Notes under the pieces: generated by a model
The model's database searches: none
What the model saw: the letters and a program-made list of their open reading frames with translations, nothing else
Told to the model about the DNA's origin: nothing
NCBI RefSeq assembly: GCF_014649795.1
Contig: NZ_BMTS01000031.1
Span: forward strand, 1 to 63,306
Direction of reading: 5' to 3'
From: Streptomyces melanogenes
GTDB taxonomy: Bacteria; Actinomycetota; Actinomycetes; Streptomycetales; Streptomycetaceae
Length of the DNA: 63,306 nucleotides
Part shown: one piece after another, positions 17,107 through 25,012 of the stretch
Position numbering within the stretch: the first letter of the stretch is position 1
How the letters are laid out: every line of letters starts with the position of its first letter
Made by a program: the position numbers and the translations under genes

Positions 17107-17688
17107 ATGGCAGACGACCAGAGCCGCGGCACCGCAGGGTTCCTGTTCGAGATGGGGATGCTCAAGAGGGCCAAGCGGTCCGGCTGGTGGATCGTCGGCG
17201 TCAAGGACCCCGAGACCGTCGCCGAGCACAGTTTTCGCACGGCGATCATCGCGAGCGTCCTGGCCATGATGGAGGGCGCGGACCCGGCGAAGGCCGCGCT
17301 GCTCGCGGTCTTCCACGACACTCAGGAGACCCGTGTCAGCGACATCCCGCGCATCGGCCGCCGCTACCTGAAGGCTGCCTCCAACGAGGAGGTCACTGCC
17401 GACCAGGTGTCCGCCGCCCACCCCGCCGTCACGGCCGGCGTACAGCGGATCGTAGAGGAGTACGAGAACGGCGACAGCCCTGAAGTGATCGTCGCCCACG
17501 ACGCCGACAAGCTGGAGTGCCTCGTCCAGGCCGTCGAATACCGCGAGCAGGGCTACGCCAACGTACAGAACTGGATCGACACCAGCCTCGCCTGCCTCAA
17601 GACACCCTCCGCCAAAGCCCTCGCCGAAGCCGCGCTCACCATGCCCTCACTGGAGTGGCAGCAGACCTACTTGCCCCGTTCCACCTGA
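17107..17688 (+). CDS. HD-domain phosphohydrolase (HDDC2/YfbR-like), 193 aa
   Basis: The metal-binding set is clear: VAEHSFRT (His41), FHDTQETRV (His70, Asp71) and AHDADKLECLVQA (Asp132), the pattern of the HDDC2/YfbR 5'-deoxynucleotidase group. ATG 17107 is preferred because GGAGGG lies six bases upstream. It probably dephosphorylates a nucleotide or a related phosphoester. Unusually, its stop codon lies inside the right-hand DinB repeat (the TGA of CACCTGATC), so its last two residues come from the island junction. Homologues should show whether the original C-terminus was longer. Confidence 0.9.
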   Translation: MADDQSRGTAGFLFEMGMLKRAKRSGWWIVGVKDPETVAEHSFRTAIIASVLAMMEGADPAKAALLAVFHDTQETRVSDIPRIGRRYLKAASNEEVTADQVSAAHPAVTAGVQRIVEEYENGDSPEVIVAHDADKLECLVQAVEYREQGYANVQNWIDTSLACLKTPSAKALAEAALTMPSLEWQQTYLPRST

Positions 17689-17787
17689 TCGAGGAGATCG
17701 GCCGGCACGCCGGGCACGCGGACATCGGCTGGGAGTCCCTGGACGGCAAGACGGCGTTCGAGCTGGTGGCGCTGGCGAACGCGTGAG
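17682..17787 (+). pseudogene. Right-hand direct repeat: orphan 3' fragment of a DinB gene
   Basis: This 106-bp copy of the DinB 3' end still encodes HLIEEIGRHAGHADIGWESL and continues DGKTAFELVALANA to a stop in frame, but it has no start and no 5' part. Relative to the intact gene, the differences include VR to GW. It is either the original 3' end displaced by insertion of the island, or what is left of a second DinB paralogue. Confidence 0.85.
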
Positions 17788-17994
17788 TTCCCGGGCGTGA
17801 GCGCCCCCCCGTTCGCCTCCATGGAAACCCCGAAGACCTTGTCAACGGTTGAGTGATTCGAGCGCTCCGCGACGCCCCGTGCCGCCGCAGTGTTCGGGGT
17901 TTGCTCCTGCTGTTACAAGATCCACCATCACACCCTCGTGCGTCTGTACGGTCTGCCTGCGCGGGCAGTTCGGAGTGCGGAGGGAGACGCGGGT

Positions 17995-20067
17995 GTGACC
18001 CAGGTCGGGCAGGGGGGACGGGATCAGGGTGGCGGCGAGGTGTCTCTGGAGGCGGGTGTCGCCGCGCAGGTGAGGGCGGAGTCACCGGGTGCGTCCGAGC
18101 CGCGCTTACCCGGGGGCGGCACACGCGCCGCCCGTCTCACCCGCCGACTGCGCCCCCGCTACCCCCGGCCCGGCCGCACCGGGTGGCGCCGCTGGATCCC
18201 CTCCTGGCGGCAGAGCTTCGGCGGCCTCTTCGCCGGCCTCGGCCTGAGCACCCTCCTGCTGGGCGTCGCCTACGCCGCCACCGACATCCCCGACGACCTC
18301 AACACGTACGCCACCCAGCAGGACACCGTGTACTTCTGGGCCGATGGCACCCCGATGGCCCGTACCGGCTGGGTGCAGCGGCAGGCGATGCCGCTGGAGG
18401 AGATACCCGAGCACGTCCGCTGGGCGGTGCTCGCCGCCGAGAACGAGGGCTTCTACAGCGACCCCGGCATCTCCGTCACAGGCGTCACCCGCGCCCTGGT
18501 CTCCACCCTCGGCGGGCGCGAGGCCCAGGGCGGCTCGACCATCACCCAGCAGTACGTCAAGAACGTCTACCTCGCCCAGGACCGGACGGTCCGCCGCAAG
18601 TTCACCGAGGCGATGATCGCCCTCAAGCTCGGCAGCAGGATGAGCAAGGACCAGATCCTGGAGGGCTACCTCAACACCAGCTGGTTCGGCCGCGGTACGT
18701 ACGGCATCCAGCGGGCCGCCCAGGCCTACTACGGCAAGGACGTCAGCCGCCTCGACGTCAGCGAGGCCGCTTTCCTCGCTTCCCTGCTCAAGGGCGCCGG
18801 CCTGTTCGACCCCGCGCTCGGTGGGGCCAACCACGAGCGGGCCGTGGAGCGCTGGTCGTGGATCCTCGACCGGATGGTGGCCGTCGGCAAGCTGTCGCCG
18901 CGCGAGCGCGCCACGTACAAGACGTTCCCCGAGCCGCACCGGCACAGCCCGCTGTCCGCCACCGGCGGGCAGAGCGAGTACCTGGTGGAACTCGCCGCCC
19001 AGTACGCCAAGAAGGCCGCGCACCTCTCCGACAAGGACTTCGACCTCGGTGGCTACCAGATCTACACGACCTTCGAGAAGGACCGTGAGGCCCTGCTCAC
19101 CGAAGCCGTCACCAAGGCCCAGCAGCAGGCCCGGCAGGACCATCCGAAAGCCGCCGGGACCGCCCGCTACGGCGCCGCCTCCCTCGCCACCGACGGCCGC
19201 ATCCTTGCCGTCTACGGCGGCCCCGACCACCGTACGCAGGGCTACAACGAGTCCAACGCGGCCACCGTGCCCGCCGGTTCGGCGTTCCTTCCGTTCGTCT
19301 ACGCCGCCGCACTGGAGCACGGCATACGCACGACCCGCGAGGGCGCCCCCGTTCCGGTGACCGGGCAGAGCCTCTACAACGGCGACGACGGCGTGCCCGT
19401 CCGCACGCCCGAGGGCCCCTACTGGGACCGCAACGGGCTGAAGGTCGCCGCCCACAACGACCGTGGCCGGTCCTACGGGCCGATCTCCCTGCACCGGGCG
19501 CTCGCCCTGTCCGTCAACGCGCCGTTCATGCAGCTCGGTATGGACACCGGCCTGGAGCAGGTGCGCGCCACCGCCGAGGCCGCCGGGCTGCTGCCGTCCA
19601 GCATCGGCGCCCAGGTGCCCGCCCTGGCCACCGGCAGCTCCACGCCCAGCGCCATCCGCATGGCCGACGGCTACGCCACCTTCGCCGCCGACGGCGTGCA
19701 CACCGAGCCCTACTCGGTACGGCAGATCACCCGCAACGGCCACCCGGTCACCCTCGACCCGCCGCCCACCCGCCGCGCGATGGCCGCCGCCACCGCCCGC
19801 GAGGTCACCTCCGCCCTCACCGACGCCTTCCGCACCGCCCACCCGGACGCCGAGCCCGCGCCCGCCGGGAAGGCGGGCACGACCGGGGACGACACCGCCG
19901 CCTGGTACGTCGGCACCGCCAAGAACGTGTCCACCGCCGTCGTCGCCTACCGCATCGACCTGAGCAAGAGCCTCGCGCCCCTGCCGCTGGGCGGCCTGGA
20001 CGGCACGGCCGCCGACAGCGTCCCGTACGGCATCTGGTCACGTGCGATGAGCCGTCCCCTCGGCTGA
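17995..20067 (+). CDS. Class A PBP-like protein: GT51 domain with degenerate transpeptidase domain, 690 aa
   Basis: A cytoplasmic basic N-terminus and one membrane segment (about residues 73-95, GGLFAGLGLSTLLLGVAYAA) precede a GT51 glycosyltransferase. Its motifs are complete: LAAENEGFY (catalytic Glu149), GGSTITQQYVKN and EGYLNTSWFGRGTYGI. In the transpeptidase domain, the SxxK motif reads SAFL (429-432, Lys missing), SxN is intact (SVN, 506-508), and KTG has become KAG (626-628). Loss of the general-base Lys should abolish acylation, so it is probably a glycan polymerase with a structural transpeptidase fold. GTG 17995 follows GGAGGGAG. It heads a run of envelope genes. Confidence 0.9.
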   Translation: MTQVGQGGRDQGGGEVSLEAGVAAQVRAESPGASEPRLPGGGTRAARLTRRLRPRYPRPGRTGWRRWIPSWRQSFGGLFAGLGLSTLLLGVAYAATDIPDDLNTYATQQDTVYFWADGTPMARTGWVQRQAMPLEEIPEHVRWAVLAAENEGFYSDPGISVTGVTRALVSTLGGREAQGGSTITQQYVKNVYLAQDRTVRRKFTEAMIALKLGSRMSKDQILEGYLNTSWFGRGTYGIQRAAQAYYGKDVSRLDVSEAAFLASLLKGAGLFDPALGGANHERAVERWSWILDRMVAVGKLSPRERATYKTFPEPHRHSPLSATGGQSEYLVELAAQYAKKAAHLSDKDFDLGGYQIYTTFEKDREALLTEAVTKAQQQARQDHPKAAGTARYGAASLATDGRILAVYGGPDHRTQGYNESNAATVPAGSAFLPFVYAAALEHGIRTTREGAPVPVTGQSLYNGDDGVPVRTPEGPYWDRNGLKVAAHNDRGRSYGPISLHRALALSVNAPFMQLGMDTGLEQVRATAEAAGLLPSSIGAQVPALATGSSTPSAIRMADGYATFAADGVHTEPYSVRQITRNGHPVTLDPPPTRRAMAAATAREVTSALTDAFRTAHPDAEPAPAGKAGTTGDDTAAWYVGTAKNVSTAVVAYRIDLSKSLAPLPLGGLDGTAADSVPYGIWSRAMSRPLG

Positions 20068-20142
20068 ACACGGGCGAGACCGCACCGCACCGGCCCTCAC
20101 TGACAACTCCCCTTCCCGTGCTCCCAAAGGATTGAGCCACAG

Positions 20143-21435
20143 ATGAAGCAGTCGTCGGGCCGCCGCCCCGAGGCCCGTAGACCCCGCAGTCCCGCCGCTC
20201 CTCCGCTGTTCGTCACCCTGACGGCGTTCTTCGCCGTCAGCTCCCTCGCCTCCGGCTACCTGATGCTCTCCGGTACGGGCACCACGGCCTCGACCACCTC
20301 GGCGAGGGGCGGGGCGGGCTTACGACATCAGCCGGCCCCGCGCGCGACCGAGAAGCCGGAGCGGGACGGCAGGACCCAGGTGCTTGGCGACGGCTCGACC
20401 TCCTACACCGGCCCGCAGAAGGACCAGTTGAAGCCGGAGCCGCTGAAGCCCGGCGAGAAACCGCCCCAGTTCGTGGTCTTCTCCTGGGACGGCGCCCTCC
20501 AGGGCGACGACAAGCTGTTCTCCCACTACCGGAAGACCGCCAAGGCGTACCACGCCCACATGACCTTCTTCCTCACGGGCATCTACCTGCTGCCCAAGGC
20601 CAAGAGGGACCTCTACGCCCCGCCGCAACACCCCCGGGGCAGCGCGGCGATCGACTTCCCCACCGACGCGCACATCCGCGACACCGTGGAGCAGCTCACC
20701 GGCGCCTGGAAGGACGGCCACGAGATCGGCACCCACTTCAACGGCCACTTCTGCGGTGCGAAGGGCGGGGGCGACTGGAGCGTCGAGGAGTGGAAGAGCG
20801 AGATCAACCAGTTCTACGACTTCGTGGGGCACTGGAAGACCAACACGGGCCACACCGACCTCGCCCCGCTGCCCTTCGACCTCACCAAGGAGATCACCGG
20901 CGGCCGCGCCCCCTGCCTGGAAGGACAGGCCAACCTGCTGAAGGCGGCCAAGAACTACGGCTGGCGTTACGACGCCAGCTCCCCCGGGGACTTCCAGATC
21001 TGGCCGACGAAGAAGAACGGCATTTGGGACTTCCCGCTCCAGATGCTCCCGTACGAGGGCGGCGACTACCAGGGCCTGTCCATGGACTTCAACTTCCTCT
21101 ACAGCCAGTCGCCTGAATCGACCAAGGGCGACCCGGCGAAGTACCCCAGGTGGCAGCGGGCGAGCGTCGACGCCTACATGGCCGGGTTCAACCGCGTCTA
21201 CTACGGCAGCCGCGCCCCGCTGTTCATCGGCAACCACTTCGAGGAGTGGAACGGCGGCATCTACATGAAGGCCGTCGACGAGGTCATCAAGAACGCGTGC
21301 ACCAAGAAGGATGTCAGGTGTGTGTCCTTCAAGGAGCTCGCCGCGTGGTTGGACGTCCAGAAACCCGCCACGTTGGAGCGGCTGCGCGCCTTGGACCCGG
21401 CGCAATCCCCGGACTGGTCGACGACGGTGCGGTGA
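20143..21435 (+). CDS. Polysaccharide-deacetylase-like exported protein, 430 aa
   Basis: A basic, Pro-rich N-terminus leads into a membrane anchor (LFVTLTAFFAVSSLASGYLM), so the protein is exported or anchored. The body begins PPQFVVFSWDGALQGD, where NodB-fold deacetylases have their catalytic Asp (FSFDDG in classic members, here SWDG), and contains HAHMTFFLTGIYLL and GHEIGTHFNGH, which resembles the H-x3-H metal motif. The long C-terminal half is typical of large actinobacterial members. It may deacetylate a cell-wall glycan, or be an inactive relative. It starts 75 bp after the PBP-like gene. Confidence 0.8.
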   Translation: MKQSSGRRPEARRPRSPAAPPLFVTLTAFFAVSSLASGYLMLSGTGTTASTTSARGGAGLRHQPAPRATEKPERDGRTQVLGDGSTSYTGPQKDQLKPEPLKPGEKPPQFVVFSWDGALQGDDKLFSHYRKTAKAYHAHMTFFLTGIYLLPKAKRDLYAPPQHPRGSAAIDFPTDAHIRDTVEQLTGAWKDGHEIGTHFNGHFCGAKGGGDWSVEEWKSEINQFYDFVGHWKTNTGHTDLAPLPFDLTKEITGGRAPCLEGQANLLKAAKNYGWRYDASSPGDFQIWPTKKNGIWDFPLQMLPYEGGDYQGLSMDFNFLYSQSPESTKGDPAKYPRWQRASVDAYMAGFNRVYYGSRAPLFIGNHFEEWNGGIYMKAVDEVIKNACTKKDVRCVSFKELAAWLDVQKPATLERLRALDPAQSPDWSTTVR

Positions 21436-21512
21436 CCGCCGCCCGCCCGCGAAGAACCCCTGTACCTGCCCCGGCACCCACCGCCGGGGAAAGAAGAGAT
21501 GGGAAGAATCCA

Positions 21513-22694
21513 GTGAAGTCAACGAAGTCGAGCCGTACGCATCGTCGAGCCGCGATACGTACGGCGGCCGCCGCCTCGGTCGTCGCGGGCGCGGTGCTGC
21601 TGCCCAGCTGGGAAGCGACCGCGGCCACCACGGCCGGGCCCCAGGTGGACGCCACGACGCGGGCCACGTTCCAGCGCCTGGCCGACGCGGTCTTCACCGA
21701 CCGCACGCACGCCCTCGTCGACCAGACGGGCACCGCGAAGAAGCCCCTGACCGGCGGCTTCACCGGTAAGGTCGCGCTCTCCTCCGCACTCGCCCGCACC
21801 GAGGAGAGCGCCCTGCACCAGCTCGGCGACCGCAGAGACCGGCTCGCCCGGCTCGGCGAGAAGTACAGCACGGCCGGCACCTCCGTCGCCCTGGGCGCCA
21901 CCCGCGTCAGCGGCCACCAGGCCGTCGTCGCGGTCACCGAGACCACTGAGCTGACGTACGAGAAGGTCCACGGCGACGAGCCGAAGACGACCGGGTTCCA
22001 GGCGCACCACGAGCTGACGTTCCAGGCCGACGGGCGCGGCGACTGGCGGCTGACGGACATCCACGACACCGACGACGGCTATCCGGCGGTCAACCAGCCG
22101 ACCACGCCGACGGCCACCACCAAGGCCGCCACGACCACCGACGACACCATGCCGTCCGCCCCGCGCGCGGCCACCACCCGCAACGCGCCGCCCAACCCGA
22201 AGAACTTCACCGCCCGGGGCTACGACTACAAGGCGATGGCCACGTACGCGGACACGTACTGGCGCACCTACAACCCGGCGTACCCGAACTTCGACGGGCA
22301 CGGCGCGGGCGGCGACTGCACCAACTTCGTCAGCCAGTCCCTGAAGGCGGGCGGCTGGAAGCATGCGCCCGGCCGTGTGGACGATTACACCAAGTGGTTC
22401 GGCACCGCCGACATCCAGTCGGAGTCGTTCGTCGGCGTCAACGAGTGGTCCTGGTTCGCGCAGAATTCCCAGCGCGTCACCAGCCTCGCCAACGTCTACC
22501 AGATGGACGTCGGCGATGTGCTCCAGATCGACTTCGACAAGGACGGTTCCAAGGACCACACGATGATCGTCACCTACCGCAGCCCGCAGGGCATGCCGTA
22601 CCTGACGTACCACTCCTACAACACCCATCACCGCTCGGTGGCGAGCATCATCGCGTCGGGACCCAACGACGCGTACTACGCCTACCGCACCTGA
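21513..22694 (+). CDS. Secreted amidase-domain protein, 393 aa
   Basis: GTG 21513 opens a Sec signal (RRAAIRTAAAASVVAGAVLL, cleavage near the Ala-rich ATAATTAG). The middle is a linker rich in Thr/Ala. The C-terminal ~165 residues form an amidase-6-type (NlpC/P60-like papain fold) domain: GYDYKAMATYADTYWRTYNP, GGDCTNFVSQSLKAGG with the predicted nucleophilic Cys in GDCTNF, and SKDHTMIVTYRS with the His. The fold is used for peptidoglycan or peptide hydrolysis outside the cell. Position after the GT51 protein and the deacetylase-like protein suggests a shared envelope function. Confidence 0.88.
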   Translation: MKSTKSSRTHRRAAIRTAAAASVVAGAVLLPSWEATAATTAGPQVDATTRATFQRLADAVFTDRTHALVDQTGTAKKPLTGGFTGKVALSSALARTEESALHQLGDRRDRLARLGEKYSTAGTSVALGATRVSGHQAVVAVTETTELTYEKVHGDEPKTTGFQAHHELTFQADGRGDWRLTDIHDTDDGYPAVNQPTTPTATTKAATTTDDTMPSAPRAATTRNAPPNPKNFTARGYDYKAMATYADTYWRTYNPAYPNFDGHGAGGDCTNFVSQSLKAGGWKHAPGRVDDYTKWFGTADIQSESFVGVNEWSWFAQNSQRVTSLANVYQMDVGDVLQIDFDKDGSKDHTMIVTYRSPQGMPYLTYHSYNTHHRSVASIIASGPNDAYYAYRT

Positions 22695-22814
22695 CCGGCC
22701 CGCTGCCACCGGACTTTCGTCCGGGCGGAAGTCGTCGGGCCGGGCGAGGTGCGGCGACTTCCGGCTGTGGTCAGCTCGTCCTGTCCATGACGAGAGGAGA
22801 GGAGAGGAGAGCGT

Positions 22815-23837
22815 ATGAGGTCGGGAGGCAAGCCGGTTGTCCGGCTGGTGGCCGCGCTGGCGCTGGCATCGGCCGGTGTCTTCGTGGCCACGGGGGAGAG
22901 GGCTCAGGCCATTGTCGGGGGAGCGGACGCGGAAGAGAGCTACTCGTTCATGGGCGCGCTCCAGGACGTTGGCGGCAACGAGCCGAAGCAGTTGTGCGGT
23001 GTCGTTCTGGTCCGGCCGGGCTGGGCGGTCACCGCCAACCACTGCACCTTCGCCGGTCCCACCCCGAACGACGCGCAGTTCCTGAAGGTCAGGTTCGGGT
23101 CCGACCGGTGGAACAGCGGTGGCCAGGAGGTGGGCGTCGCACGGATCGTCCGCCATACCGAGTCGCCGGACTGGAGCGGCAAGGACATCGCCCTGCTGAA
23201 ACTGTCCGAGGACGTTGCGCAGGCCCCCGCCGTGCTCGGCTCGACGCGCCCCGGTGCCGGGGCGGCGGTCCGTCTCCTCGGCTGGGGCAGGACCTGCGGC
23301 AAGGAGCGCGGGTGTGAGAAGACGCCGTCCGAGGTGCTGAAGCGGTTGGACACCGTCGTGGCCGCGGATGAGGCCTGTGGTGGCGGCAACTACGCGGCCG
23401 CGCGCGAAGTGTGTGTGACCGCCACGTCGAAGGACACCGTCTGCAAGGGCGACTCCGGAGGCCCAGCGCTGGTGAAGGCGAATGACGGGTGGGCGCTTGC
23501 CGGAGTCGCCAGCCGCAGGATGCGGGCCGGTGACTGCGGTACGTCCAACTTCGCGTACACGGATGTGAGTTCGTTCCGACAGTGGATCGACGCGGCGGTG
23601 AGCGCCGATCGGGAGGAGCCGGGAGGGCGGCCCGTTGGTGGATCGGGGGAGCAGCCCGTTGGCGGGCCGGGGGAGTCGGGAGAGGAGCAGCCCGCCGGTG
23701 CGCCGAGCGCCCCCGGGGCCGCGCCGGAAGACCAGCGAAGCCCCGGGGGCGGCGAAAACGGCAGGCAGAGCGGCGAGGGTGGCGCGGCCGGGGATCCCGA
23801 CAGCGCCGCGCTGCCGCCCTGGATCGAGATCCACTAG
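22815..23837 (+). CDS. Secreted trypsin-like serine protease with disordered C-terminal tail, 340 aa
   Basis: After a Sec signal, the mature enzyme starts at IVGGADAEE, the standard chymotrypsin-family N-terminus. The triad is complete: VTANHC (His76), GKDIALLKL (Asp124) and CKGDSGGPAL (Ser214), with paired cysteines. The segment from about residue 260 on is a Gly/Pro/Glu/Ser-rich tail (GGRPVGGSGEQPVGGPGESG), likely flexible and possibly cell-wall associating. The ribosome site lies in an unusual run of AGGAG repeats (GAGAGGAGAGGAGAGGAGAG) before ATG 22815. Confidence 0.93.
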   Translation: MRSGGKPVVRLVAALALASAGVFVATGERAQAIVGGADAEESYSFMGALQDVGGNEPKQLCGVVLVRPGWAVTANHCTFAGPTPNDAQFLKVRFGSDRWNSGGQEVGVARIVRHTESPDWSGKDIALLKLSEDVAQAPAVLGSTRPGAGAAVRLLGWGRTCGKERGCEKTPSEVLKRLDTVVAADEACGGGNYAAAREVCVTATSKDTVCKGDSGGPALVKANDGWALAGVASRRMRAGDCGTSNFAYTDVSSFRQWIDAAVSADREEPGGRPVGGSGEQPVGGPGESGEEQPAGAPSAPGAAPEDQRSPGGGENGRQSGEGGAAGDPDSAALPPWIEIH

Positions 23838-23876
23838 CGGGCGGGTCCCCCGTCGGCGGGTGCCCCTCCCGCCCGC
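23837..23876. terminator. Bidirectional terminator
   Basis: A 9-bp inverted repeat (GCGGGCGGG / CCCGCCCGC, 23837-23845 and 23868-23876) lies between the convergent protease and gap genes. Confidence 0.6.
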
Positions 23877-23883
23877 CGTCGGC

Positions 23884-24882
23884 TCAGCGTCCGGCCAGCA
23901 ACTCCAACGTGTCGATCACCCGGTTCGAGAACCCCCACTCGTTGTCGTACCACGCAACGACCTTCACATGGCGGCCGTCCACCCGCGTCAGCTCCGAGTC
24001 GAAGATGGACGACGCCGGGTTGCCCGTGATGTCGGACGACACCAGGGCGTCCTCCGAGTACTCGAGGACGCCCGCCAGCGGGCCCTGTGCCGCCGCGCGG
24101 TAGGCCGCCAGTACGTCCTCGCGCGTCACGTCGCGCGCGACCGTCGTGTTGAGCTCGACGATCGAGCCCACCGGGACGGGGACGCGGATCGAGTCGCCGG
24201 ACAGCTTGCCGTCGAGGTTGGGCAGGACGTGGCCGATCGCCTTGGCGGCGCCCGTCGTGGTCGGCACGATGTTGACCCCGGCGGCGCGGGCGCGGCGGGG
24301 GTCGCGGTGCGGGCCGTCCTGGAGGTTCTGCTCCTGGGTGTAGGCGTGCACGGTCGTCATGAACCCGTGCTCGATCCCGGCGAGTTCGTCCAGTACGGAC
24401 GCCAGCGGGGCGAGCGCGTTCGTCGTGCAGGAGGCGTTGGAGACGATGGTGTGCGCCTCGGGGTCGTACGCGTCGTTGTTGACGCCGAACGCGAGGGTGA
24501 CGTCGGCGCCGTCCGACGGCGCGCTGACCAGGACCTTCTTCGCGCCCGCGTCGAGGTGCGCCCGGGCGGCCTTGGCGGAGGTGAAGCGGCCCGTCGCCTC
24601 CAGGACGAGGTCGACGCCCAGCTCGGCCCACGGCAGGTCGGCCGGCTCGCGCTCGGCGAGCACCTTGATGCGGCGGCCGTCGACGACGAGCGTGTCCCCG
24701 TCCACGGTCACCGGGCGGCCGAGCCGGCCCGACGTCGAGTCGAAGGCGAGCAGCCGCGCGAGGGCGGCGGGCTCGGTGAGGTCGTTGACGGCGACGACCT
24801 CCAGCTCGCTGTCGCGTTCCAGCAGCGCGCGCAGCACGTTGCGTCCGATGCGGCCGAATCCGTTGATGGCGATACGCGTCAT
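23884..24882 (-). CDS. gap: Glyceraldehyde-3-phosphate dehydrogenase, type I, 332 aa
   Basis: The NAD-binding start MTRIAINGFGRIGRNVLRAL is canonical, the catalytic cysteine lies in SNASCTTNALAPL (Cys152), and VPTTTGAAKAIG and WYDNEWGFSNR complete the signature. Position 32 of the first strand-loop (VNDLT) agrees with NAD preference. The protein converts glyceraldehyde-3-phosphate to 1,3-bisphosphoglycerate. Streptomyces often have several gap genes, and this one is not in a pgk-tpi operon, so it may be an alternative isoform; its neighbours are an unrelated protease and a GlxA regulator. Confidence 0.97.
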   Translation of the reverse strand: MTRIAINGFGRIGRNVLRALLERDSELEVVAVNDLTEPAALARLLAFDSTSGRLGRPVTVDGDTLVVDGRRIKVLAEREPADLPWAELGVDLVLEATGRFTSAKAARAHLDAGAKKVLVSAPSDGADVTLAFGVNNDAYDPEAHTIVSNASCTTNALAPLASVLDELAGIEHGFMTTVHAYTQEQNLQDGPHRDPRRARAAGVNIVPTTTGAAKAIGHVLPNLDGKLSGDSIRVPVPVGSIVELNTTVARDVTREDVLAAYRAAAQGPLAGVLEYSEDALVSSDITGNPASSIFDSELTRVDGRHVKVVAWYDNEWGFSNRVIDTLELLAGR

Positions 24883-25012
24883 GGTCGTGTCCCTTCGTCC
24901 CTGACCTGAGGTTCCCCTCCAGACTCGCGCGGGGCGCCGCGCCACGGCAGCGGCGTGAGCGCCATGGTTCGAAAGGATCTCGCCATAGCCGTACGGTCCT
25001 CGCCTACTCGCC

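Larger units (their letters stand above)
11562..17681. mobile_element. Putative 6.1-kb genomic island inserted at the 3' end of DinB
   Basis: The segment is bounded by the 106-bp DinB 3'-end duplication and contains five genes with no relation to DinB: an XRE/TPR regulator, an AsnB-like amidotransferase, a Nudix hydrolase, a nucleotide-sugar dehydrogenase and an HD phosphohydrolase. A duplicated 3' gene end is the hallmark of site-specific integration with gene restoration. No integrase, excisionase or transfer gene is visible, so the element would be mobilised in trans, be decayed, or have entered by homologous recombination. The alternative, a tandem DinB paralogue reduced to its 3' end, cannot be excluded. 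Confidence 0.65.

Noticed and set aside
11562..17681. Integrase or transfer genes of an AICE-type element
   Set aside because: None of the reading frames in the island shows a tyrosine or serine recombinase, replication or FtsK/SpoIIIE-like transfer motif.
22790..22812. AGGAG tandem repeats before the protease as a phase-variable tract
   Set aside because: The run is short and outside the coding region, and it supplies the ribosome site; there is no evidence of length variation.
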